DNA of 40,959 bases from a virus, in the IMG/VR virus record IMGVR_UViG_3300046006_005870, positions 1 through 40,959 of that record; one strand, given 5' to 3'. The notes under the pieces were generated by a model that was not told where the DNA came from, did no database searches, and worked only from the letters and a program-made list of their open reading frames with translations. Shown here piece after piece: positions 1 through 8,199 of the stretch. Both the position numbers and the translations under genes were made by a program. Position 1 is the stretch's first letter; every line of letters begins with the position of its first letter.

Positions 1-591
1 ATGGCCATCGACCCAACCTACATGGAGCATGCTCGCAGGCTGGAAGCTGCCGCTGCGGAGGAATACAAAAAGTGGCTGACCGACATGACGCCAGCCGAGC
101 GTGCGAAGCTTGTCGAGCTTGGCATCGACACACCCGCTCCTGAGTCCTCACACGCATCAGGGCACAGTCCCAGCGAGACCCAGGACGCCGCCGAGTCACC
201 CCTCGCCGTCATCGGGTTTGACTATGACTCCCTTGATCGCGACCCCTCGCCCACCACTCGCACAGGTGGCCTCGACCCCCTCGTCATCCAGCGCGTCATC
301 GGCCTCCTTCTCATTGAGCAAAACGTCCGCATCAGCGTCGCCGGGCTTTGCTTCGCCCTGAATCTCGACGCCCTGAACGGCCTTGGCAGCATCCGCGAGT
401 ATGCCGCCCAGATCGATGTCTCACCCGAGGCCATCAGCAAAAAGAAACGCCAGTGGGAAGCCGAGCTTGGCATCAGCAGCACCACCTTTGGCAAGACCAC
501 CAAAGCCAAAGCCGCCCTCTCACAGGCTCAGCGCCTCAAGCACTGGCGCAATAAAACATGGACGACCAAAACACCCGCCCAACCCGCCTGA
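1..591 (+). CDS. Helix-turn-helix-like phage protein
   Basis: This encodes 196 residues from an ATG at the first base, so an upstream start cannot be excluded. The N-terminal 75 residues are charged and look disordered. The middle is a compact helical region, and residues about 128-155 (SIREYAAQIDVSPEAISKKK) have the spacing of a helix-turn-helix followed by a basic helix. The C-terminus is Lys/Arg-rich, which fits DNA binding. It heads the replication arm. Candidate roles are replication initiator, small-terminase-like protein or regulator; the sequence does not decide between them. Confidence 0.6.
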   Translation: MAIDPTYMEHARRLEAAAAEEYKKWLTDMTPAERAKLVELGIDTPAPESSHASGHSPSETQDAAESPLAVIGFDYDSLDRDPSPTTRTGGLDPLVIQRVIGLLLIEQNVRISVAGLCFALNLDALNGLGSIREYAAQIDVSPEAISKKKRQWEAELGISSTTFGKTTKAKAALSQAQRLKHWRNKTWTTKTPAQPA

Positions 592-599
592 TCTCACCC

Positions 600-622
600 G
601 TAACAAATCGTCACAATTAACT
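600..622 (+). promoter_or_regulatory. 23-bp element, left copy (candidate operator)
   Basis: GTAACAAA, two variable bases, then GTCACAATTAACT. It matches the reverse complement of 39830-39852 at 20 of 23 positions and lies 18 bases before the ATG at 641. Recurrence in front of two plus-strand gene groups suggests a shared repressor or activator site. Confidence 0.5.
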
Positions 623-640
623 ATCAGTGTCACACACCCA

Positions 641-1483
641 ATGTCCCAGCCCACCATCAATCCCCGCCTCCTCTTCCTCTTTGACGCACTCAGGAACAAG
701 CCAGTCCCCGAGACCGATCTCGACCCCGAGCTTGTTGAGCTTGGCCTACAGGCCCGCGTCATTCGTCGCATCCTACCTGTTGATGAGACTGGAGTTCCTA
801 CCGTCTGGCTCACCGGCACCGGAGTTGAGACAGCCCTCGCCATGCGCTCAGAGGGACAGTTGCTCCTGAACCTCGACATCTGCCGCCACGGCTTGCGCCT
901 TCACCGCGACCTCACACAGGAAGAGTGGAGCATCACCCTTTCCCGTCTCCGCATCGTCAAAGAGACCTACCACACCGCCCTCGCCGACCTCCTCAATTAC
1001 GGCCGCAGCCAGTTCGGCACCGAGTTCGTGGAGACTCAGATCACCCAGCTTGCCTTCCCGTTTGAGGACATCACCCATGCAAACAGCATCGGCCTCACCC
1101 CGCTCAGCTTGCGGGAAAAGTGGAATCTCACCAGCGAGCACTACTACGTCCTTGGCCTGAAATTTGCCACCGACACCGTCTCACAGGAATTGTGGGCACA
1201 GCGCGCCCATGAGCATCACCTCTCACCGCTCGCGCTCAAGCGATCCATCGAAAAGGATGTGATCATCACCGATCAGGATCTCAAGGAGGGCGTCGGCCAG
1301 TCCAGCGGCGTCCTCACCTTGCAGGGGCTCAGCCTTAAATTCCGCCAGTGGAAGAATCAGGTCGGCGGCACTGATCACATCCTCAGTTGGCCCATTGAGC
1401 GTCGCATCGCCTTCCTCACCGAGGTTGAAGACCTCATCGACACCGCCATCCGCGTCCGCGATTCCCTCCCCACAGATGATTGA
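641..1483 (+). CDS. Unknown phage protein of the replication arm
   Basis: This encodes 280 residues. The frame is open further upstream (to 383), but that part runs through the preceding gene in another frame, and the ATG at 641 follows directly after the shared 23-bp element, so 641 is chosen. The protein is mixed alpha/beta with a short C-terminal helical region rich in charged residues; no signal peptide, membrane segment or known catalytic motif is visible. The next gene's ATG lies inside the last codons, so the two are translationally coupled. Function not recognised; DNA replication or recombination is a guess from position. Confidence 0.75.
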   Translation: MSQPTINPRLLFLFDALRNKPVPETDLDPELVELGLQARVIRRILPVDETGVPTVWLTGTGVETALAMRSEGQLLLNLDICRHGLRLHRDLTQEEWSITLSRLRIVKETYHTALADLLNYGRSQFGTEFVETQITQLAFPFEDITHANSIGLTPLSLREKWNLTSEHYYVLGLKFATDTVSQELWAQRAHEHHLSPLALKRSIEKDVIITDQDLKEGVGQSSGVLTLQGLSLKFRQWKNQVGGTDHILSWPIERRIAFLTEVEDLIDTAIRVRDSLPTDD

Positions 1484-1802
1484 TCCCAGAGCCACCGCCG
1501 CCCTGAAAGGCACCATCTACCTTTCCGGCCCCATCACCGGCGTCCCTGATTTCAAACTGCGCTTCCGAGTCGCAGAGGAGACCGTCCGCACGCTGCACCA
1601 GCCCCACCGCATCCTCAGTCCCGTCATCTTCCCAGCCGGCTGGACCTACGACCATTACATGGAGCACTGCCTCATCATGGTGCGCCGCAGCACCGCCGTC
1701 ATCATGCTGCCAGACTGGCAGGCCAGTCCCGGCGCACGCACCGAGCGCACCTACGCCCAGAGCCTTAAAATCCCCATTTTCAATCTCCCACCACGCTCAT
1801 GA
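1476..1802 (+). CDS. DUF4406-like (nucleoside deoxyribosyltransferase-fold) protein
   Basis: This encodes 108 residues and overlaps the preceding gene by 8 bases; its own stop overlaps the primase start (ATGA). Two signatures support the call. IYLSGPITGVP near residue 13 matches the first beta strand and nucleotide loop of the DUF4406/nucleoside 2-deoxyribosyltransferase fold. The C-terminal stretch with PDWQASPGARTE matches the second conserved block, where the family carries its W-x-x-S-x-G-A and acidic residue. Length fits DUF4406 phage proteins. These are thought to act on nucleotides or nucleosides, but the substrate here is unknown. Confidence 0.72.
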   Translation: MIDPRATAALKGTIYLSGPITGVPDFKLRFRVAEETVRTLHQPHRILSPVIFPAGWTYDHYMEHCLIMVRRSTAVIMLPDWQASPGARTERTYAQSLKIPIFNLPPRS

Positions 1803-3136
1803 GTGATACCTCCCAGCTCATCAGCGAGCTAAAAATCCGTCATCCCCTCCTCACTTGGCTGCAAAAAGACGGTCTCGTCATGCGCCGCCACAGCACCGGT
1901 CGATGGATGGCCTGCTGCCCCTTCCATGTTGAAAAGACACCCTCCTTTCACATCTGGGAATCAGACAACCACTACCACTGCTACGGCTGCGGCGTCCACG
2001 GTGACCTCCTCGACTACCTCACCCACAGCCGCGGCATGACCAAGGCCGAAACCATCGCCGCACTCCTTGCCGACTCACCCGACCTCCGCAGCGGTGACTT
2101 CACCCCCACGCCAAAGGCCACGCCCGCCCCGATCCTCATCGAGCCCCTGAAACCTCAGCGCCTGCTCGCCTGGCAGTCCGCCTGCGCCGCCCTTGCCGCC
2201 GACCCGCGTGCAGTCCAGCACCTTGCCGACTGGCGCGGTTTCAGCCCCGACACCATCATTGGAGCCGCCGAGGCACAGCTCATGGCCCGCTGGCAGTATT
2301 TCGGAGAGACCCGTGAGGCATTCCTTGTTCAGGCACCCACCCACGCCCTCACCGGCAGGCAGGATGGCGGTTCCGAGCTTGCCCCCATCTCCATCCACTG
2401 CCGACTTGCGCCCAATTCACAGGGCAATCCCCATCCCAAACCCTCCTGGCGCTTCGACCCCTCCGGCACCCGCGCATGGCCCTTCTTTTGGGGTAATCCC
2501 ATCGGTGCACGGTGGATCTTCTTCACTGAGGGCCAGTGGGATGCCATGGCCATCGCCGACATCTGCGGCTGGCACTGGCCCGCCTCCATGCCACCCGGCG
2601 TCTGCATCATCGGCCTCCGTGGTGCACAGTCTTGGCGTCTCCTCCTAGATCCCGCCATCGGCATCCCCATCGACAGCGCCGCCGTCGCCATCGCCATCGG
2701 AGACGCCGACACCGCAGGCACCAAATGGTATGAGGAAGGCGGCTTTTTAGACACCCTCAGTCCCCGCCTCACCCGCCTCGTCACCCTCCTGCCCACCGCT
2801 CCAGGGTGCAAGGATTTGAATGACCTCATCAAAGCAGGCCACCTCACCGGCACCGACTTCCTCGCCCAGATCCGGCCACGCCTCACCGCCGCCGTCCGGC
2901 CAGATACCCCGCCCCTCAGCTTCCTCAAATGGTGCCGAGCCGCCGCCCTCACCAGCACCACCCTTGGCATGACCGCCCGCCTCATCCTCATGGACCCCAG
3001 CCATCCCAAAGGGCGTCGCTCCCCCAGCTACTGGCGCACCTACTGGCGCACCCTCAATCTGGGCGATCAAGTTTACGCCGATCACCTTCACCTTATGGAG
3101 CAGTGGCAGCAGGGACTTCCCCCGCCCACCGCCTGA
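1799..3136 (+). CDS. CHC2 zinc-finger/Toprim DNA primase-like protein
   Basis: This encodes 445 residues. A CHC2-type zinc finger is clear at residues 38-65: CCPFH, then YHCYGCGVHGD. This part of DnaG-type primases binds template DNA. A Toprim-like metal site follows: TEGQWDAM near residue 241 gives the catalytic Glu, and GDADTAG near 302 gives the Asp-x-Asp pair. The C-terminal 100 residues are helical and may contact the helicase. It starts in an ATGA overlap with the DUF4406-like gene. It should make RNA primers for phage replication together with the ATPase at 4992-6362. Confidence 0.85.
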   Translation: MSDTSQLISELKIRHPLLTWLQKDGLVMRRHSTGRWMACCPFHVEKTPSFHIWESDNHYHCYGCGVHGDLLDYLTHSRGMTKAETIAALLADSPDLRSGDFTPTPKATPAPILIEPLKPQRLLAWQSACAALAADPRAVQHLADWRGFSPDTIIGAAEAQLMARWQYFGETREAFLVQAPTHALTGRQDGGSELAPISIHCRLAPNSQGNPHPKPSWRFDPSGTRAWPFFWGNPIGARWIFFTEGQWDAMAIADICGWHWPASMPPGVCIIGLRGAQSWRLLLDPAIGIPIDSAAVAIAIGDADTAGTKWYEEGGFLDTLSPRLTRLVTLLPTAPGCKDLNDLIKAGHLTGTDFLAQIRPRLTAAVRPDTPPLSFLKWCRAAALTSTTLGMTARLILMDPSHPKGRRSPSYWRTYWRTLNLGDQVYADHLHLMEQWQQGLPPPTA

Positions 3137-3183
3137 GCCCGTCAGTTGACTACCCATGATCATCCCTTCCACCAGCCCTCACC

Positions 3184-3714
3184 GTGCCCACACCCGCCGC
3201 TCTCACCGAGACCCAGCGCCGCCTACCACCCCGGCTCCGGCGCACGCCGAACACCCGTCCACGCCTCCGCGTCCAGATGCCCAATGAAGAGCGTGACCTT
3301 GCCGACACCGCTCACGACCTTGGCGCCGCCCTGCGCAGTCTCGCCACCCCCATCCTCTTCCGCCGTGGCCGCATCATCGTCTTTCCCGATCTCATCCCCG
3401 AGACAGACGGCCTCTACCGCATCGGCCTCCTACCCCTTGAGCCCGCCAGCGCTCGCACCTTCTTCTCCGATTACATCGAGCTTTGGCGGCAGAAATTCGG
3501 TGCCAACGGCCAGACCCGCGAAATCACCGTCACCCTCTCCAAGAGTGAAGCCGAAGGCCTCCTCACCGCTTCACAGTTCATCAGCCAGTTACCTGAGATC
3601 GTCGCCATCCATGCCCGGCCCCTGCCCGTCCTAGATCCCGTCACTCACGCCATCCGCCTGCTTCCCTCCGGTTATGACACCACCACCCGCATCTACACCT
3701 ACCCCGCCGCCTGA
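3184..3714 (+). CDS. Primase/helicase N-terminal-like domain protein
   Basis: This encodes 176 residues from a GTG. An ATG at 3277 would give 145 residues but would begin inside the first predicted strand (RLRVQMPNEER), so the upstream start is preferred with low certainty. The region PNEERDLADTAHDLG, then LFRRGRIIVFPD, resembles a domain that in phage primase-helicases sits just before the ATPase. Here it is a separate gene, and the candidate ATPase starts 1.3 kb downstream after five small genes. No active-site residues can be named. Bases 3137-3183 hold no convincing gene; a 43-codon Pro-rich frame (3156-3287) is doubtful. Confidence 0.6.
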   Translation: MPTPAALTETQRRLPPRLRRTPNTRPRLRVQMPNEERDLADTAHDLGAALRSLATPILFRRGRIIVFPDLIPETDGLYRIGLLPLEPASARTFFSDYIELWRQKFGANGQTREITVTLSKSEAEGLLTASQFISQLPEIVAIHARPLPVLDPVTHAIRLLPSGYDTTTRIYTYPAA

Positions 3715-3928
3715 TGCCACCCGCGCCACCTTGGAGCACAGCATCACCGTCGAGTTGCAGCGTTGCTACCTCCTGCTGGAGAAGCACATCGCCAAGCCCA
3801 CCTGCCCCGCCGCCATCCACCGCTTCATCACCCTCAGTCAGTTGATCGAAACCACCAAGCAAGCCCTCCTCACCGATGACCTCGCCGCCCTCTTCACCGC
3901 CTACACCCACCTCCGCGCCGCCAAGTAG
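3674..3928 (+). CDS. Small helical protein, unknown
   Basis: This encodes 84 residues and overlaps the preceding gene by 41 bases. The first 15 residues are Pro/Thr-rich. The remainder is predicted almost wholly helical (LEHSITVELQRCYLLLEKH and ITLSQLIETTKQALL), with a leucine pattern suggesting a helical bundle or dimer. It is the first of five small genes between the primase-related and ATPase genes. No family recognised. Confidence 0.55.
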   Translation: MTPPPASTPTPPPDATRATLEHSITVELQRCYLLLEKHIAKPTCPAAIHRFITLSQLIETTKQALLTDDLAALFTAYTHLRAAK

Positions 3929-4124
3929 CATCTCCATCGTTCCAGCCTGGACACCCTCACAGACTGAGGAAGCTCTTTCTGCCCTTTGGTTCATCGTCGC
4001 CCTGCTCACCTACAGAATCAAGTTCCTGCGCTGGGCAGTCTTTTTGTCCACTTGGTATGCCCTCGCTCATCTAGTTTTCGCCATCCTGTTTGCCATCAGC
4101 CGAGTCATCACCAATACACCATGA
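3876..4124 (+). CDS. Small membrane protein, unknown
   Basis: This encodes 82 residues from an ATG 53 bases inside the preceding gene. No later ATG is available, so a non-ATG start near 3930 is possible. Two hydrophobic segments are visible: ALWFIVALLTY (about 35-48) and FLSTWYALAHLVFAILFAI (about 56-75), separated by a basic turn RIKFLR. It should be an inner-membrane hairpin protein. The stop overlaps the next ATG (ATGA). Superinfection exclusion or membrane tethering of replication are possible roles, but nothing decides. Confidence 0.5.
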   Translation: MTSPPSSPPTPTSAPPSSISIVPAWTPSQTEEALSALWFIVALLTYRIKFLRWAVFLSTWYALAHLVFAILFAISRVITNTP

Positions 4125-4510
4125 TCAAGCGCCCACTCAACACCCGCTTCACCAGCGCAGTGCTCTCAGGTCAGAAGTTCACCACGATCCGTGATAAGCC
4201 GTGGCCAGTCAAAACACCGATCATGCTCTACAACTGGACTGGTGCCGCCTACCGCTCGCCACAAACCAATGTCGCCGCTATCACTGTCCTTGGCTACTGG
4301 ACGATCCGAATTACCCGCCGCGAGGATGGCGGGATGCTCTACTCATACGGCATGGAGAATGCAAAGCGCCTTCATGAAACGGAGGGCTTCGAGTCCCGCA
4401 AGGAGATGGACGAATGGTTCCGCCCGCTAGTAAAGCCAGGCCAAACCATCACAAAATGTCTCATGCGGTTTCGACTGCTTAACGCTCCAACTGTGCCGAC
4501 CGCCGACTAA
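4121..4510 (+). CDS. ASCH-domain-like protein
   Basis: This encodes 129 residues. The N-terminal pattern of a Phe/Thr-rich strand, then VLSGQKFTTIRDKPWPVKTP, then strands with IMLYNWTGAAY, matches the layout of ASCH domains. Those are PUA-like beta barrels found in phages and thought to bind RNA or modified nucleotides. TTIRDK, with a basic residue at the start of the ligand loop, fits. It is coupled to the membrane protein by an ATGA overlap. The specific ligand is unknown. Confidence 0.62.
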   Translation: MIKRPLNTRFTSAVLSGQKFTTIRDKPWPVKTPIMLYNWTGAAYRSPQTNVAAITVLGYWTIRITRREDGGMLYSYGMENAKRLHETEGFESRKEMDEWFRPLVKPGQTITKCLMRFRLLNAPTVPTAD

Positions 4511-4523
4511 CCACGACTGACTT

Positions 4524-4895
4524 ATGAAGACCAAAAAGACACCATCGAAGAAGCCAGCTACCAAAGGCCAAAAGCCCAGGCGGTTGGCACCAGTGCCGTG
4601 TTCTCAGTTCTGGGTGCTCGACACCGGAACGGATGGCATGTCAGAGGGCACGATCCAAGCGCACGGACCCTACCACACGCAAGAACGCGCCGAGCAATGG
4701 ATCAAGGAAACCTCCGCCGAAGACTGGATAGGCTCATGCGGCTGTCTGCGCACTGGTGGAGCGCCGCAAGAATGGGGAGATGAATACATCATTGTCCAGG
4801 TGGTGCGCAGTGTTAGGCCAGTGCCGCCACGCTGCGTGGAGATGACGCTGATGGACACCCCCTCGCATCCCGCTCATGCATCTTTGCGTCTGTGA
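4524..4895 (+). CDS. Hypothetical accessory protein
   Basis: This encodes 123 residues. The first 25 are very basic and Lys-rich (MKTKKTPSKKPATKGQKPRR), like a nucleic-acid-binding or nucleoid-entry tail. The core has aromatic and acidic residues and a Cys pair (GSCGC). Its last codons overlap the start of the Cys-rich mini-gene at 4876. No family recognised. Confidence 0.6.
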   Translation: MKTKKTPSKKPATKGQKPRRLAPVPCSQFWVLDTGTDGMSEGTIQAHGPYHTQERAEQWIKETSAEDWIGSCGCLRTGGAPQEWGDEYIIVQVVRSVRPVPPRCVEMTLMDTPSHPAHASLRL

Positions 4896-4986
4896 CCACG
4901 ACGACTGCCCACCTCACCGCTGCAAGCAGAAACCACCTTTCTACGCGCCCTTCATTGGCCGCCGCCGGAAAAGAAAACACTCCTAA
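4876..4986 (+). CDS. Cys-rich 36-residue mini-protein
   Basis: This short frame encodes 36 residues. Cys at positions 4, 6, 11 and 16, with His at 2, 8 and 14, lie in the first half, followed by a very basic tail (GRRRKRKHS). The pattern suggests a small zinc knuckle that binds nucleic acid. It starts inside the preceding gene and stops 5 bases before the ATPase start, typical of a coupled phage gene. No ribosome-binding site is visible, as for neighbouring genes. Confidence 0.45.
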   Translation: MHLCVCDHDDCPPHRCKQKPPFYAPFIGRRRKRKHS

Positions 4987-4991
4987 CCATC

Positions 4992-6362
4992 ATGGCCCCC
5001 ACCGCTCCCTACCTTGTCGATCTTTACCGCGAGTTCCCCTTTGCTGAGGGCAATTTGCGGTCACTCACCACCGCCGCCGCCAATCTTGAAGACATCCCCG
5101 CTGCCGCATGGCCGCGCAGTTTTCGGGTGCATCTCGCGTGCATGGTCAGCCTCATCATCAATGCCATGCTGCCCAAAGGCTGCAACCGTCTCGGGTTCGC
5201 CTACAACGCCAATGCCCAGCGCTCCGGCAAATCCCTGCTGGCACAGTCCGCCATCTGTCCCGTTCATGGCTGGACTGCAGGCCGCTCCTGGCCCGTCGCT
5301 GGAGAGAAGAAATCCACCACGGATGAGAATGAACTCCGTAAAGTCCTCGACACCATCTCCCTTGAAGGTGCCAGCTACGCCTTTTTCGACAACATCCGCG
5401 CTCAGGTCGAGTCACCCAACCTTGAAGCCTTCATGACCCTGCCCGTCTGGAATGGCCGTATCCTTGGCGGCAACCGCAGCTTCACCGCCGCCACCAACTG
5501 CAGCATCATCATCACCGGCAACAACCTCAAACTCAGCGTGGACATGGTCGAGCGGTTTTTGCAGTGCGACCTCTTTGTCGAGGAAGTGGAAGCGCAGTCC
5601 CGCGTCGTGGAAAACACCATCGAGCAGGCATGGATCATGGAGCATCGTGAAGAAATCTTCGCCGCCGCCTATGGCCTCGTCACCCATTGGGACAACCTTG
5701 GCCGCCCACCCTCACCCGGTCGTGTCCGTCGTGGCTTTGAGACCTACTCCAACATGGTCGGCGGCATCATCGGTGCCGCAGGGTTTGGCGATCTCTTTGA
5801 GCCCCGCTTTGCCGACTCCAACAGCGGCAACAGCGTGGATTCCGACATGCGCAAGCTCGTCAATCTCATGACTGAGAAGATCCATCCTCACCTCCTCACT
5901 CAAGGCTTTCCCGCACACGCCTTCACCTTTGATGAGATTGCGCAGCTTTGCTTCCAGAATGGTCTCTTCACCTATTACCTTGAGGGCAGGGAAGAAGTCT
6001 CCGCCGCCACCGGTCTCACCCGCATCCACCTCAGTCAGAGTGCCAACGCCCGCTTTGGTGCCTGCCTGAAAAATTATGCTCCCGAGCGCCGCGGCAGAAC
6101 GTGGACCCTTCCCCACGGGGGAGTCTTCCGGTTCAGGTGTGAAGGTGAAGGCCGCGCCCGCAAATACATCGCCACTCTCGAGCTTTCATCCCGCGCGCGC
6201 CTGCATCAGCTCATGCTCGCTGAAAACATCGGCCTCGCCACCCTCTCCAGCGTGCTTGAGTCCCAAGGCTTCCCTGCGTTGGATGCCATCGATCCCTCTG
6301 ACCAAGTCCAGATCATTCAAAACTGGCCCACCCTACTCCGCCAGATCCGGGCCCTGAACTAG
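4992..6362 (+). CDS. P-loop helicase-like replication ATPase
   Basis: This encodes 456 residues. A Walker A-type loop NAQRSGKSLLAQ lies at about 75-86, an acidic strand YAFFDNIR at about 129-136 serves as Walker B, and IIITGNN near 171-177 looks like sensor 1. This order is that of the ATPase half of phage primase-helicases. The usual N-terminal half is missing from this polypeptide and may be the product of 3184-3714. The C-terminal 120 residues hold a winged-helix-like part. It should unwind DNA at the phage fork. Its 3' end overlaps the convergent gene at 6333-6662 by 30 bases. Confidence 0.72.
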   Translation: MAPTAPYLVDLYREFPFAEGNLRSLTTAAANLEDIPAAAWPRSFRVHLACMVSLIINAMLPKGCNRLGFAYNANAQRSGKSLLAQSAICPVHGWTAGRSWPVAGEKKSTTDENELRKVLDTISLEGASYAFFDNIRAQVESPNLEAFMTLPVWNGRILGGNRSFTAATNCSIIITGNNLKLSVDMVERFLQCDLFVEEVEAQSRVVENTIEQAWIMEHREEIFAAAYGLVTHWDNLGRPPSPGRVRRGFETYSNMVGGIIGAAGFGDLFEPRFADSNSGNSVDSDMRKLVNLMTEKIHPHLLTQGFPAHAFTFDEIAQLCFQNGLFTYYLEGREEVSAATGLTRIHLSQSANARFGACLKNYAPERRGRTWTLPHGGVFRFRCEGEGRARKYIATLELSSRARLHQLMLAENIGLATLSSVLESQGFPALDAIDPSDQVQIIQNWPTLLRQIRALN

Positions 6363-6662
6363 CCACTTGCCCATCGGGCAGCGCTCCGTCGTCAGCAGCA
6401 TCTTCATCCGGCTGCATCCGCATTGTTCATGGCCGCAGCCACCCGTGCCACCATACGCCTCTGTGCGCCACCACTCGCAGGCCTGACAGATTGCCAGCCT
6501 GCGCTGCACCTCCACCGCAGGCACCAGCACAGGTCCTTGCAGCAGCATTTGAGTCACCACCCTGCCCACCGCCGCCACTGCATTCGCCCCGCGCCTGCTC
6601 ACGCTTGGCATGTCTGGCACCACCAGCTTGCGCTTGCTCGCATACATTTCAGCCGGTGTCAT
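6333..6662 (-). CDS. Zinc-binding (Cys-cluster) phage protein, end of late block
   Basis: This encodes 109 residues. The first half is basic and helical. The second half has a zinc-type cluster: CQAC near 60, then GGCGHEQCGCSR, then ERCPMGKW, giving at least six Cys and one His. Such small Cys-rich proteins are often encoded beside tail genes, but their role is unknown. It is the last gene of the minus-strand block and overlaps the convergent helicase gene by 30 bases, with no terminator hairpin between them. Confidence 0.7.
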   Translation of the reverse strand: MTPAEMYASKRKLVVPDMPSVSRRGANAVAAVGRVVTQMLLQGPVLVPAVEVQRRLAICQACEWWRTEAYGGTGGCGHEQCGCSRMKMLLTTERCPMGKWLVQGPDLAE

Positions 6663-6666
6663 ATTT

Positions 6667-8196
6667 TTACACCCGTGTCAGCACCACCGTTGCACTATGC
6701 ACGATCACCCCGCTCGCTGTGGTGAACATCGACCCATAAGCGTAGCATTGCCCGGCCGGCACCGTCACCGTTTGCGTCACTCCGGCATCCGCCACCGCCA
6801 GTGTCCATGTTTCATCCTCTTCCGCGATGTATGGGATGTCGATCCGGTAGCGATACTGCACCTCAGCCATTGTCGCTGTTCCAGCCAGCACCACCACGGA
6901 CTGCTCCTGCTCATAATCCGCACCGGAAGCTAAGCGCAGCAACTTGTAACTGCCCGCCGTCGCCGCACTTTGCGCCGCCACTGCCGCCGCATATCTCGCA
7001 TCCGCCACCGCCTTGCCTCGGGTGGCATCCAGTTCATTATGGATCGCCGCAGCCAGCGCTGCCTGCCATGTCCGCTTGGTAGCATGATAGGCCAGCACCG
7101 TCGTTGCATCCGGCGCAGATCCACCACTGGTGCACCAGACCAGCATCGCCGCCTTCCACGCCGTATGTGTGGCCGTGAAATCACTTTCAAACGCCGCCAA
7201 GTCCGCAGTCGCCGCCGCCACATCCGCCGTGGCCGCCGTCAATTCTGATGTGCGCGCGCTTACCAGAGTGGATGCCGCACTCACCGCGTCCGCCAGCCCT
7301 GCCGTGGTGATGTTGCTGCTCATCGCCGTGCCGCAGGCCGTCGTTTTCGGCAGACTGCCATTGTAAAGCGTCTCCGCCACACCCCAGGCAATGCTGCTCA
7401 GGGCTGGCAGCGTGCCCAGCTTGGTCGTCACATACGAAGTGAGTTCAGCGTCCGTGGACTCCAGGGAATAATCATCGGTGTAAGTCAGGCTGGCCGTGCC
7501 ATGCGTTGGCGTGCCTACCCCCAGCACCTTGTATTGCGTGCCCGTGATTGTTGGTGTGCCCAGAGTCGCCGCCGGGCAGCACTCATCTGATGCCTCAGTG
7601 TTGTAGAGCGTGATAAAATGCCCGAACCCAAGCGCATTGTAATACGAGCCCGTGGCATTCGTGCCATAATACACCCCGCAGGGTGAAGTGTGACTCACCT
7701 CCGCCCGTGTCCATGTCCAGCTTCCCGTCACGCACGCATCTGTGTCCACGCTCCAACTGCCGGAAAAACTCTCCGTGGCGCACAGCTTGTAAGTCGGCCC
7801 GCCCGGATCACGGGTGTCATTCTGCCCACTGATGGTGGAACTGCCTGAACAACTCAGGTTGCCCAGCATGTCCAGTTCCTGCGTGAAGGTGGAGTGCACA
7901 TCCCCGCCAGCACTCACCGGCGCACCAGACGCAATCTTTTCCGTCCAATGACTTTCCAAGTCTGACACCACCTTCTTATACAGCTTCACGCCCGTATCAG
8001 GATCAGCAAAGCCCACTTTGGGCAGACTCATCACCCGCGCCTTCACCTCCAGCACCGCGCTGGCACCACTGCCGCAGGGTGTGCAGTTATCCACCCCCTC
8101 GGCAGGTGCCGTATCCGGCGTCACCGAATGGCAGTTCTGCGCCTTCTCCACCCAGGTGAAGCTTGGATTGAAACCGTTGCAGAGCGTCGTGGCCAT
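6667..8196 (-). CDS. Putative tail-tip/structural protein
   Basis: This encodes 509 residues. It is Thr/Ser/Gly-rich beta-type sequence in the N-terminal half with many Cys. An Ala-rich helical stretch (about 300-420) has the regular pattern of a coiled coil, followed by a beta C-terminus. This layout of beta domain, coiled coil and beta domain is common in trimeric tail spikes and fibres. It lies distal to the tape measure in the late order, where tip and receptor-binding proteins are usually encoded. No enzymatic motif was seen. Confidence 0.6.
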   Translation of the reverse strand: MATTLCNGFNPSFTWVEKAQNCHSVTPDTAPAEGVDNCTPCGSGASAVLEVKARVMSLPKVGFADPDTGVKLYKKVVSDLESHWTEKIASGAPVSAGGDVHSTFTQELDMLGNLSCSGSSTISGQNDTRDPGGPTYKLCATESFSGSWSVDTDACVTGSWTWTRAEVSHTSPCGVYYGTNATGSYYNALGFGHFITLYNTEASDECCPAATLGTPTITGTQYKVLGVGTPTHGTASLTYTDDYSLESTDAELTSYVTTKLGTLPALSSIAWGVAETLYNGSLPKTTACGTAMSSNITTAGLADAVSAASTLVSARTSELTAATADVAAATADLAAFESDFTATHTAWKAAMLVWCTSGGSAPDATTVLAYHATKRTWQAALAAAIHNELDATRGKAVADARYAAAVAAQSAATAGSYKLLRLASGADYEQEQSVVVLAGTATMAEVQYRYRIDIPYIAEEDETWTLAVADAGVTQTVTVPAGQCYAYGSMFTTASGVIVHSATVVLTRV

Positions 8197-8199
8197 GGC

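Noticed and set aside
383-640. N-terminal extension of the gene at 641
   Set aside because: It is in a shadow frame through the preceding gene, with a Ser/Pro/Arg-rich composition; the ATG at 641 is better placed.
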